DNA of 6,470 nucleotides, taken from Planctomycetaceae bacterium. GTDB taxonomy: Bacteria; Planctomycetota; Planctomycetia; Pirellulales; Pirellulaceae. Position 1 is the first letter of the stretch; each line of letters begins with the position of its first letter. Location: positions 1 to 6,470 of the forward strand of contig JAKEHX010000491.1 in the NCBI GenBank assembly GCA_022614795.1, written 5' to 3'. The notes below the pieces were generated by a model. It did no database searches. It saw only the letters and a program-made list of their open reading frames with translations, and was not told where the DNA came from. Below, in pieces: positions 1 to 4,632 of the stretch. The translations under genes were made by a program, and so were the position numbers.

Positions 1-33
1 GGCGCCGCCGAGGCAAAGGACGGAAACGTCTAG
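1..33 (+). CDS. rpsB: Probable 3' end of ribosomal protein S2 gene (partial)
   Basis: Reading from base 1, the frame gives GAAEAKDGNV and then a TAG stop at 31-33. Only ten residues are visible, so the protein cannot be identified from its own sequence. The call rests on the conserved bacterial order rpsB-tsf-pyrH-frr, with tsf, pyrH and frr following here, and on the fact that S2 proteins often end in an Ala/Glu/Lys-rich tail. S2 is a small-subunit ribosomal protein. The next feature, a repeat arm, begins six bases after the stop. The promoter for the whole cluster would normally lie upstream of rpsB, outside the window. The alternative is another short C-terminal tail or a chance open frame. 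Confidence 0.5.
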   Translation, partial: GAAEAKDGNV

Positions 34-38
34 ATGGA

Positions 39-148
39 GGGGCTAGGGCTAGGGGTTAGGGCTAGGGACGAACAGGGCACGAACCTGTGCCAGCGCGCTT
101 TAGTCATATGATTGCATCTTCCCTAGCCCCCAGCCCTAGCCCCTAGCC
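39..148. repeat. Inverted GGGCTAG-type short-period array between rpsB and tsf
   Basis: The left arm at 39-67 is a run of 6-7 base units (GGGCTAG, GGCTAG, GGGTTAG). The right arm at 121-148 is its imperfect reverse complement, built of CCCTAGC units. Between them, 68-120 is ordinary sequence with a small 5-bp hairpin (GGCAC at 76-80 with GTGCC at 87-91). The two arms could fold into a stem of roughly 27 bp with one bulge. The left arm also has five runs of three or more G separated by three bases, a standard G-quadruplex pattern resembling telomeric repeats; the right arm has the same pattern on the - strand. The array starts 5 nt after the presumed rpsB stop and ends 23 nt before the tsf ribosome binding site. 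Its function is unknown. Confidence 0.85.
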
Positions 149-171
149 ATTGCCCCACGACTAAAAGACCG

Positions 172-178
172 AAGGAGA
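172..178 (+). promoter_or_regulatory. Shine-Dalgarno site of tsf
   Basis: AAGGAGA lies 6 nt before the ATG at 185. It is the strongest ribosome binding site in the window and fixes the tsf start. It lies outside the preceding inverted array, so folding of that array need not block it. Confidence 0.85.
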
Positions 179-184
179 TACGAT

Positions 185-1018
185 ATGGCTGAAATCACCG
201 CGGCACTCGTCCGCCAATTGCGCGAAGAAACAGGCTTGCCGATGATGGACTGCAAGCAGGCGCTGACTGCAACGGGCGGCGACTTAGCGGCCGCCAAGGA
301 TGAGCTTCGCAAGAAGGGGCTGAAAATCCAGGAAGGCCGCGGCGGCCGTGAAACTTCGTTCGGCCGCTTCGGCATCTATGCAGGCCTGGCCAACAAGTCC
401 GGCGCCATCGTCGAGCTCAAGTGCGAAAGCGCCCCGGTCGCCGGCAGCGCCGAGTTCATCCAGCTCGCTAACGACCTGGCCAAGCAGCTCGCCACCGGCA
501 AGGGGGCCAAGACCGCCGACGAATTGCTCGACCAGCCCTCGCCCAGCCAGCCGGACAAAACCTTGCGGCAGGTGAAGGACGACATGTTCAACCGGATTCG
601 CGAAGTGTTCAACGTCGGCCGGATGGCCCGGATCGAGGGCACCTGCGGCGGCTACAGCCACAACTCGGGCACGGTCAGCGGCGTGCTGGTGCAGGTCGAA
701 GGGGGAAGCGACGAAGCCGCCAAGGACGTGAGCATGCACATTGCCGCGATGCGCCCCTTGGCGGTCAACAAGGAGGAGGTCGATCCCAAGGTCGTCGATA
801 AGGAGCGCGCCATCCTCCGCGAGCAAGCCCTGGCCGAAGGCAAGCCCGCCAACATCGTCGATAAAATGGTCGAAGGCCGCCTCAAGAACTTCTACGCCGA
901 GCGCGTGCTGCTCGAACAGCCGTTCGTCAAGGAGAACAGCATCTCGGTGGGCAAGTACGCCGAATCGAAGGGGATGAAAGTCAAGAAGTTCGTGCACTGG
1001 GAGTTGGGGAAGGAATAG
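185..1018 (+). CDS. tsf: Elongation factor Ts (EF-Ts)
   Basis: EF-Ts is the cytoplasmic guanine-nucleotide exchange factor that releases GDP from EF-Tu during translation. The product is 277 aa, close to the 283 aa of E. coli. The N-terminal UBA-like domain is clear (residues 1-48: LVRQLREETGLPMMDCKQAL, then GGDLAAAKDELRKKG). The core and C-terminal dimerisation parts include MHIAAMRPLAV (about 185-195) and EGKPANIVDKMVEGRLKNF followed by QPFVKENSISVGKY. The ATG has a strong Shine-Dalgarno site 6 nt upstream. One oddity: where the family has the EF-Tu-contacting CQTDFVA segment, this protein has C80-E-S-A-P-V-A86, so Asp80 and Phe81 of E. coli have no equivalent. I associate this with planctomycete EF-Ts, but could not check. 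It sits between rpsB and pyrH, the usual place. The TAG stop touches the next inverted array. Confidence 0.97.
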   Translation: MAEITAALVRQLREETGLPMMDCKQALTATGGDLAAAKDELRKKGLKIQEGRGGRETSFGRFGIYAGLANKSGAIVELKCESAPVAGSAEFIQLANDLAKQLATGKGAKTADELLDQPSPSQPDKTLRQVKDDMFNRIREVFNVGRMARIEGTCGGYSHNSGTVSGVLVQVEGGSDEAAKDVSMHIAAMRPLAVNKEEVDPKVVDKERAILREQALAEGKPANIVDKMVEGRLKNFYAERVLLEQPFVKENSISVGKYAESKGMKVKKFVHWELGKE

Positions 1019-1102
1019 TTCCAAGTTCCAAGTTCAAAGTTCCAAGTTGTTGATTCACGAGTTGCTTGCGCAACTTGAAACCTGGAACTTGAAACTTGAA
1101 AC
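1018..1102. repeat. Inverted GTTCCAA heptad array between tsf and pyrH
   Basis: The left arm, 1018-1049, is four exact-length 7-mers plus a partial one: GTTCCAA, GTTCCAA, GTTCAAA, GTTCCAA, GTTG. The right arm, 1071-1102, is its reverse complement in the same 7-base phase (read on the - strand: GTTTCAA, GTTTCAA, GTTCCAG, GTTTCAA, GTTG). The arms pair at 27 of 32 positions. The loop and right-arm boundary contain a second small hairpin (AGTTGC at 1060-1065 with GCAACT at 1070-1075). The left arm begins at the last base of the tsf stop codon, and the right arm ends 2 nt before the pyrH ATG, so the array fills the whole spacer. Base composition is far more AT-rich than in the flanking genes. Its function is unknown. 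Confidence 0.9.
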
Positions 1103-1104
1103 GT

Positions 1105-1863
1105 ATGAGCGAAGCCATGGCCGACTCAGCCCGCCGTTTGAACCGCGTTGTGCTGAAGCTCTCAGGCGAGAGCCTCAGCCACGCCGGCGAACGCGGCATC
1201 GGCATGGAAGAGGTCGTGCACGTCGCCAAGCAGGTCCGCGAGGCCAGCGAGACCGGCTGCCAGATGGCCCTGGTCGTGGGAGGCGGCAATATCCTCCGCG
1301 GGGCGCAGTTCAAGGGAACGCACGCCAACATCCAGGAAGCCACGGCCCATTACATGGGCATGCTGGCCACGGTGATCAATGCTCTGGCCCTGCAAGACGC
1401 CCTCGAATCGCTCGGCTGCGAGACGCGGGTGATGACGGCTATTGCCATGCACGGCGTGGCCGAGCCCTACATCCGCCGCCGGGCCAAGCGGCACTTGGAG
1501 AAGGGGCGGATCGTCATTCTGGCGGCCGGCACGGGCAGCCCCTTCGTGACGACCGACACGGCCGCGGCCCAGCGGGCGATGGAACTGGAGGCCGACATCC
1601 TGCTCAAGGCGACCGGCGTGGACGGCGTCTACAGCGACGACCCGAAAAAGAATCCGCACGCAGTGCTCTACAGCGAGCTGGATTACAACACGGTCCGCGA
1701 GCGAAACCTGCGAGTGATGGACAGCACGGCGATCGCCCACTGCATGGAGCACAACATGCCGATCCTGGTGTTCAACTTCCGCAAAGAGGAGAACATCCTG
1801 CGTGCCGTGCGGGGCGAGAAGGTGGGAACGCGGATTTCCAGCCGGCCGGTCAGCGGAAGCTAG
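1105..1863 (+). CDS. pyrH: Uridylate kinase (UMP kinase)
   Basis: PyrH phosphorylates UMP to UDP with ATP in pyrimidine nucleotide synthesis. It is a cytoplasmic, usually hexameric enzyme of the amino acid kinase fold, allosterically controlled by GTP and UTP in many bacteria. From the ATG at 1105 the product is 252 aa against a usual length of about 240. Visible motifs are KLSGE (18-22), the glycine-rich VVGGGNILRG (57-66), AGTGSPFVTTDTAA (141-154), KATGVDGVYSDDPKKNP (168-184) and the C-terminal MDSTAIAHCMEHNMPILVFN. The start is uncertain: ATG 1105, ATG 1117 (MADSARR) and TTG 1096 are in frame and none has a good Shine-Dalgarno site. I chose 1105 because 1096 lies inside the repeat arm. Any ribosome binding site would fall in that arm, so translation may depend on coupling to tsf or on unfolding of the stem. 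Confidence 0.96.
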   Translation: MSEAMADSARRLNRVVLKLSGESLSHAGERGIGMEEVVHVAKQVREASETGCQMALVVGGGNILRGAQFKGTHANIQEATAHYMGMLATVINALALQDALESLGCETRVMTAIAMHGVAEPYIRRRAKRHLEKGRIVILAAGTGSPFVTTDTAAAQRAMELEADILLKATGVDGVYSDDPKKNPHAVLYSELDYNTVRERNLRVMDSTAIAHCMEHNMPILVFNFRKEENILRAVRGEKVGTRISSRPVSGS

Positions 1864-1871
1864 CATGGACT

Positions 1872-1995
1872 GAATGTCGAATGTCGAAATCTGAATGACG
1901 AAGGAATGACGAAATGTAAGAATGACGAATGTCGAACTGGACAAACCTTCGTCATTCGCCATTGATTCGTCATTTGACTTTCGACATTCGTCATT
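1872..1995. repeat. Inverted GAATGWC heptad array between pyrH and frr
   Basis: The left arm (1872-1936) is built of degenerate 7-mers: GAATGTC, GAATGTC, GAAATCT, GAATGAC, then GAATGAC and GAATGTC copies broken by 4- and 9-base spacers. The right arm (1948-1995) is the reverse complement of the same units. A perfect 16-bp inverted repeat pairs 1921-1936 with 1980-1995. A perfect 12-bp one pairs 1878-1889 with 1979-1990, so the right arm can pair with the left arm in more than one register. The array starts 8 nt after the pyrH stop and ends about 28 nt before the frr ribosome binding site. An open frame runs through the right half into frr but is repeat sequence, not an N-terminus. Function is unknown. 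Confidence 0.88.
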
Positions 1996-2023
1996 GCTCG
2001 CAGTACGATGGACTAATCACACC

Positions 2024-2028
2024 GAGGG
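2024..2028 (+). promoter_or_regulatory. Shine-Dalgarno site of frr
   Basis: GAGGG lies 7 nt before the ATG at 2036. Its position supports 2036 as the frr start and not the in-frame upstream ATG at 1922, which falls inside the inverted array and would add 38 residues absent from the family. Confidence 0.6.
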
Positions 2029-2035
2029 TCAGGTC

Positions 2036-2596
2036 ATGGCTGCCGACGACATTCTCCTGGACACCGAAGACCGGATGGACAAGGCCATCCAGCACCTTAA
2101 GCAGCAGCTTTCGGGCATTCGCACCGGCCGGGCGAACCCGGGCCTCGTCGATACGCTGAAGGTCGAGGTCTACGGCTCGCAGACGCCGATGAAGTCGCTC
2201 GCCCAGGTCGGCGCGCCCGAGCCGCAGCAGATTCTGATCCGGCCGTACGATCCGGGCACGATCAAGGACATCGAACGGGCCATCATCAATAGCGGTCTGG
2301 GCTTCGCGCCGGCCAGCGACGGCCGGGTGATCCGCATCAACGTGCCCCCCCTCACGACCGAGACCCGCAAAAAGCTCGTGGCCCGGATCAAGGAGGTGAC
2401 CGAGGAGGCGAAAGTGTCGATCCGCAACGTCCGGCGCGACGGCAACAAGGCGGCCGAACAGGGAGAAAAGGACGGCGAGCTGACCGAGGACGAGCTCAAG
2501 CAGGCGAAGGAAGATATTCAGGAACTCACGAAGAAGTATGAAGGTCTGGCCGCCGACATGGCGAAGAAGCGGGAGGACGAAGTGATGGAAGGGTGA
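2036..2596 (+). CDS. frr: Ribosome recycling factor (RRF)
   Basis: RRF works in the cytoplasm with EF-G to split the post-termination ribosome and free it for a new round. The product is 186 aa, against 185 aa in E. coli. It has the expected two-part design: an N-terminal helix (about 1-30), the small beta domain with RTGRANPGLVD (29-39), VEVYGSQTPM and IRPYD (68-72), and a C-terminal pair of long charged helices starting with PLTTETRKKL (105-114), IRNVRRD (129-135) and ending KKREDEVMEG. The IRNVRRD segment contains the Arg that in E. coli RRF (Arg132) is important for activity. The family length and a GAGGG site support the ATG at 2036. A repeat arm begins at the base after the TGA stop. 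The gene is last in the conserved rpsB-tsf-pyrH-frr block. Confidence 0.97.
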   Translation: MAADDILLDTEDRMDKAIQHLKQQLSGIRTGRANPGLVDTLKVEVYGSQTPMKSLAQVGAPEPQQILIRPYDPGTIKDIERAIINSGLGFAPASDGRVIRINVPPLTTETRKKLVARIKEVTEEAKVSIRNVRRDGNKAAEQGEKDGELTEDELKQAKEDIQELTKKYEGLAADMAKKREDEVMEG

Positions 2597-2626
2597 GGGG
2601 CTAGGGCTGGGGGCTAGGGCTAGGGA
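2597..2626 (+). repeat. Single GGGCTAG-type array arm after frr
   Basis: This is a run of GGCTAGG-like units starting directly after the frr stop. Bases 2597-2619 are an exact 23-base reverse complement of 121-143, the right arm of the rpsB/tsf array, so this unit family occurs at two junctions. No opposite CCCTAGC arm follows here, so this is a half element. It again has five G-runs of three or more with short spacers, a G-quadruplex pattern on the + strand. Confidence 0.85.
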
Positions 2627-2634
2627 AGCTGTAG

Positions 2635-2656
2635 GGAACGCCCTCTGTGGCGTTCC
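2635..2656. other. 8-bp perfect stem-loop after frr, possible terminator or dispersed repeat
   Basis: GGAACGCC (2635-2642) pairs perfectly with GGCGTTCC (2649-2656) around a 6-nt loop. A competing 6-bp stem uses CCTCTG (2642-2647) and CAGAGG (2661-2666). No T-run follows, so it is not a classic intrinsic terminator, although its place after the conserved four-gene block suits termination, attenuation or mRNA processing. Which of the two stems forms cannot be read from sequence. Confidence 0.5.
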
Positions 2657-2673
2657 GCCGCAGAGGCTGGACG

Positions 2674-2790
2674 AACCACCAAGGCCTCAAAGGACACCAA
2701 GGACACGAAAGGGTGATAGACCGAGCACTCATGAGCCGAAAACTCTCGTATTCGTGTCCTTGGAGTACTTCGTGTTCTTCGAGGTTTCTT
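2674..2790. repeat. Inverted 9-mer (CCAAGGACA) array overlapping the start of the GDPD gene
   Basis: The left arm (about 2674-2710) shows a 9-base period: CCAAGGCCT, CAAAGGACA, CCAAGGACA, CGAA. The right arm (2750-2790), read on the - strand, has GAAGAACAC, GAAGTACTC, CAAGGACAC, also with period 9. The inner part is a perfect 13-bp inverted repeat, 2697-2709 with 2751-2763, with a 41-nt loop. The ATG chosen for the next gene (2731) lies in this loop, and its codons 7-20 lie in the right arm. The design matches the 7-mer arrays at the other junctions but with a different period. Confidence 0.8.
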
Positions 2791-3615
2791 GCTTGTTTCC
2801 TTGCCGTGACCGCGACTTCCATCTCACCTGCTGCGGACCTGACGCCGGCCAGGAAGCTGGTCAATTCGCCTGGCGTGCTGATCATTGCCCATCGCGGGAA
2901 CAGCAGCATCGCGCCTGAGAATACGCTGCCGGCCTTTGCCAAAGCACTGGCCGTAAAGGCCGACTTGGTCGAGCTGGACTACCATCACTCGGCCGACGGC
3001 GTGCCGGTTGTCATTCACGACGACAACCTTGACCGGACGACCAACGCCCAGGCGCTGCTCGGCAAAAATAAGGTTCTCATCGCCGATCTTCCGTCGGCGG
3101 AGCTGGCCAGGCTTGACGCGGGCGAGTGGTTTAGCGATGAATTCAAGGGAACGAAGCTCCCCACGCTGGTCGAGTCGCTGGCGGCGATCCAGCCCGGCTC
3201 GACGACGCTCATCGAGCGCAAGGCGGGGGACGCGGCCACGCTGGTGAAGCTGCTGGCGCGCGAGAAGCTGACCGACCAGGTCGTGGTGCAGGCGTTCGAC
3301 TGGGAATTCGTCAAGGAATGCCGCAGCCTCGCGCCGACGCTGACCCTAGGCGCCCTTTGCAGCAAGGCGGCCAACGAAGAGCAGATCCAGGCGGCAGCCG
3401 AGACGGGGGCGGACGTGATCGTCTGGAACCACGAGAAGCTCCGCCGCGACCAGATCGACCTTGTGCACAAGCTCGGCAAGAAGGCCTGGGTCTATACGAT
3501 CGACGATCCCCAGCGCGCGGCCGACTTCATGGCCGCGGGCATCGACGCCGTCATCACCAACAAGCCGGCGACGATGATCCGTGTTCGCGGCGCGATCAAG
3601 CGGCCGGCGGAGTAA
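2731..3615 (+). CDS. Glycerophosphodiester phosphodiesterase family protein, predicted exported
   Basis: The GDPD family hydrolyses glycerophosphodiesters to sn-glycerol 3-phosphate and an alcohol, recycling lipid head groups; substrate here is unknown. From ATG 2731 the protein is 294 aa. Visible signatures are AHRGNSSIAPENT (catalytic His54, with Arg55 and Glu63), VELDYHHSADGVPVVIHDD (metal ligand candidates Glu81 and Asp83, second catalytic His96), NLDRTT, IERK (162-164 region, where the family often has IEIK) and the C-terminal GIDAVITNKP typical of the TIM-barrel end. The N-terminus looks like a signal peptide: basic start, hydrophobic FLACFLAV (19-26), likely cleavage after Ala35. The start is uncertain because there is no convincing ribosome binding site and this segment is largely repeat sequence. 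The open frame extends upstream to a GTG at 2647, inside a hairpin, and I rejected it. The gene may be transcribed separately from frr. Confidence 0.88.
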   Translation: MSRKLSYSCPWSTSCSSRFLACFLAVTATSISPAADLTPARKLVNSPGVLIIAHRGNSSIAPENTLPAFAKALAVKADLVELDYHHSADGVPVVIHDDNLDRTTNAQALLGKNKVLIADLPSAELARLDAGEWFSDEFKGTKLPTLVESLAAIQPGSTTLIERKAGDAATLVKLLAREKLTDQVVVQAFDWEFVKECRSLAPTLTLGALCSKAANEEQIQAAAETGADVIVWNHEKLRRDQIDLVHKLGKKAWVYTIDDPQRAADFMAAGIDAVITNKPATMIRVRGAIKRPAE

Positions 3616-3635
3616 CTCGGCTGCTTCGGGCGGCG

Positions 3636-3674
3636 CGGGCGGGCAACAATTGGTCCCGCCCGGCGGTCGGGACC
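3636..3674. terminator. Overlapping hairpins in the convergent gap, possible bidirectional terminator
   Basis: The GDPD and lptB genes converge with a 58-base gap. CGGGCGGG (3636-3643) can pair with CCCGCCCG (3655-3662) around an 11-nt loop. Alternatively GGTCCCG (3652-3658) can pair with CGGGACC (3668-3674) around a 9-nt loop; the two stems exclude each other. Neither has a T-run on either strand, so the call rests on position and stem strength only. Confidence 0.4.
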
Positions 3675-4612
3675 TACAGGTCGTCTCGGAGCGTTTCCTC
3701 TTCGTGGATGTTCGCGCGGCGCGGGCGGGCCGGAGGAGGGGCGGCGGGCGACGGGCCGGCGGCTGGCTGAGAAGTCGTCTCGCGTTGCGAGGGGGTGGGC
3801 CTTTGGCTCTGCGGCTCGGGCGGGATATGCGGGGGCGGCGGGCCGCTTGTGCCCCGATCGATGTTAGTGCCAGAGCCGACGCCGGTGCCGGCGTCGATGC
3901 TAGTGCCGAAATAAATCTTGCGGGCCAGCGGGTGGGCCAGGACCTCGGACTTGTTCCCTTGGCAGAGAACGGCCCCTTTGAAGATGACGTACGCCCGATC
4001 GACGATATCGAGCGTCTCGCGGACCTGGTGGTCGGTGATCAGAATCGAAATGCCGCGCTCCTTGAGCTTGACGATGATCTCCTGAATGTCCTCGATCGTC
4101 ACCGGGTCGATCCCCGTGAACGGCTCGTCGAGCAGGATGATCTCGGGATCGGCCAGGAGGCAGCGGGCGATTTCCAGCCGCCGCCGCTCGCCGCCCGAGA
4201 GCGAGCCGGCTTTGCTTTTGCGGATGTGCGTGATGCCGAACTGTTCGAGCGACTCGTCGCAGCGGCGCTTGCGCGTGGCCCGGTCGATGCCGAGCAGCTC
4301 CATGATCCCCAGCAGGTTCTGTTCGACCGTGAGCTTTTTGAAGACGCTGGCTTCCTGGGCCAGATAACCCATCCCCCCTTCCTTGGCCCGCCGATACATG
4401 GGCCAGCCGGTGACGTCGATGTCGTTGAGGGTGACGCGGCCCTGGTCGGGCTCGATCATGCCGCAGGTCATGCGAAAGCTGGTCGTCTTGCCCGCGCCGT
4501 TGGGGCCCAACAGGCCGACGATCTCGGCGTAATCGACCGAGAAGCTGACCCCATCGACCACCTTGCGGCGGCCGTACGATTTAACAAGCCCTTCAACTTC
4601 GAGAATGGGCAT
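3674..4612 (-). CDS. lptB: Lipopolysaccharide transport ATP-binding protein LptB with C-terminal extension
   Basis: LptB is the cytoplasmic ATPase of the LptB2FG transporter, which pulls lipopolysaccharide from the inner membrane toward the outer membrane. All ABC motifs are present: Walker A GPNGAGKTT (36-44), Q-loop Gln86 in GYLAQEAS, signature LSGGERRR (138-145), Walker B IILLDEPF (158-165) and H-loop His195 in ITDHQVRETL. GYLAQEASVF and TDHQVRETL closely match the LptB subfamily rather than generic ABC proteins. The normal protein ends near residue 240; this one continues to 312 with a low-complexity tail rich in Gly, Pro, Ser and Thr (237-299), ending in a charged segment. The ATG has a GGAGGA site. 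The gene follows lepB on the same strand, separated by an inverted heptad array. No lptF, lptG, lptA or lptC is visible. Confidence 0.93.
   Translation of the reverse strand: MPILEVEGLVKSYGRRKVVDGVSFSVDYAEIVGLLGPNGAGKTTSFRMTCGMIEPDQGRVTLNDIDVTGWPMYRRAKEGGMGYLAQEASVFKKLTVEQNLLGIMELLGIDRATRKRRCDESLEQFGITHIRKSKAGSLSGGERRRLEIARCLLADPEIILLDEPFTGIDPVTIEDIQEIIVKLKERGISILITDHQVRETLDIVDRAYVIFKGAVLCQGNKSEVLAHPLARKIYFGTSIDAGTGVGSGTNIDRGTSGPPPPHIPPEPQSQRPTPSQRETTSQPAAGPSPAAPPPARPRRANIHEEETLRDDL
3858..3907 (-). repeat. Internal duplication in the LptB C-terminal tail
   Basis: TCGATGTTAGTGCC (3858-3871) and TCGATGCTAGTGCC (3894-3907) are 13/14 identical direct repeats 36 bases apart (12 codons). They encode the paired peptides GTSIDAGT and GTNIDRGT, showing that part of the tail grew by duplication. 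A perfect 8-bp palindrome (GACGCCGG/CCGGCGTC, 3878-3895) lies between them. Confidence 0.65.
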
Positions 4613-4616
4613 GAGG

Positions 4617-4622
4617 TCCTCC
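4617..4622 (-). promoter_or_regulatory. Shine-Dalgarno site of lptB
   Basis: On the - strand GGAGGA lies 4 nt before the lptB ATG (4612-4610). It fixes the start and lies about 10 nt beyond the end of the inverted array. Confidence 0.75.
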
Positions 4623-4632
4623 GTGACATGTC

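Noticed and set aside
39..148. CRISPR array or telomere
   Set aside because: Units are only 6-7 bases with no spacers of CRISPR length, and the motif is internal to an operon, so the telomere likeness is one of sequence only.
284..1024. Long open frame on the - strand across tsf
   Set aside because: It is antisense to a clearly identified EF-Ts gene, its predicted protein matches nothing I know, and high GC content makes such frames common. The same holds for the - strand frame at 1162-1962.
1047..1898. 283-codon + strand frame overlapping pyrH
   Set aside because: It reads pyrH in another frame, giving an Arg/Gly/His-rich product typical of a GC-rich shadow frame. Its start lies in the loop of the heptad array.
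1922..2035. N-terminal extension of RRF starting at ATG 1922
   Set aside because: These codons are the inverted repeat array. RRF is normally about 185 aa, which the ATG at 2036 gives.
2647..2730. GTG-initiated upstream extension of the GDPD gene
   Set aside because: It starts inside the loop of the 8-bp hairpin and runs through the left arm of the 9-mer array; the product there (HQGLKGHQGH) is repeat-derived and has no ribosome binding site.
3630..3730. 15-base direct repeat (GCGGCGCGGGCGGGC) at 3630-3644 and 3716-3730
   Set aside because: It is very GC-biased, low-complexity sequence, partly in the LptB tail; chance recurrence is likely.
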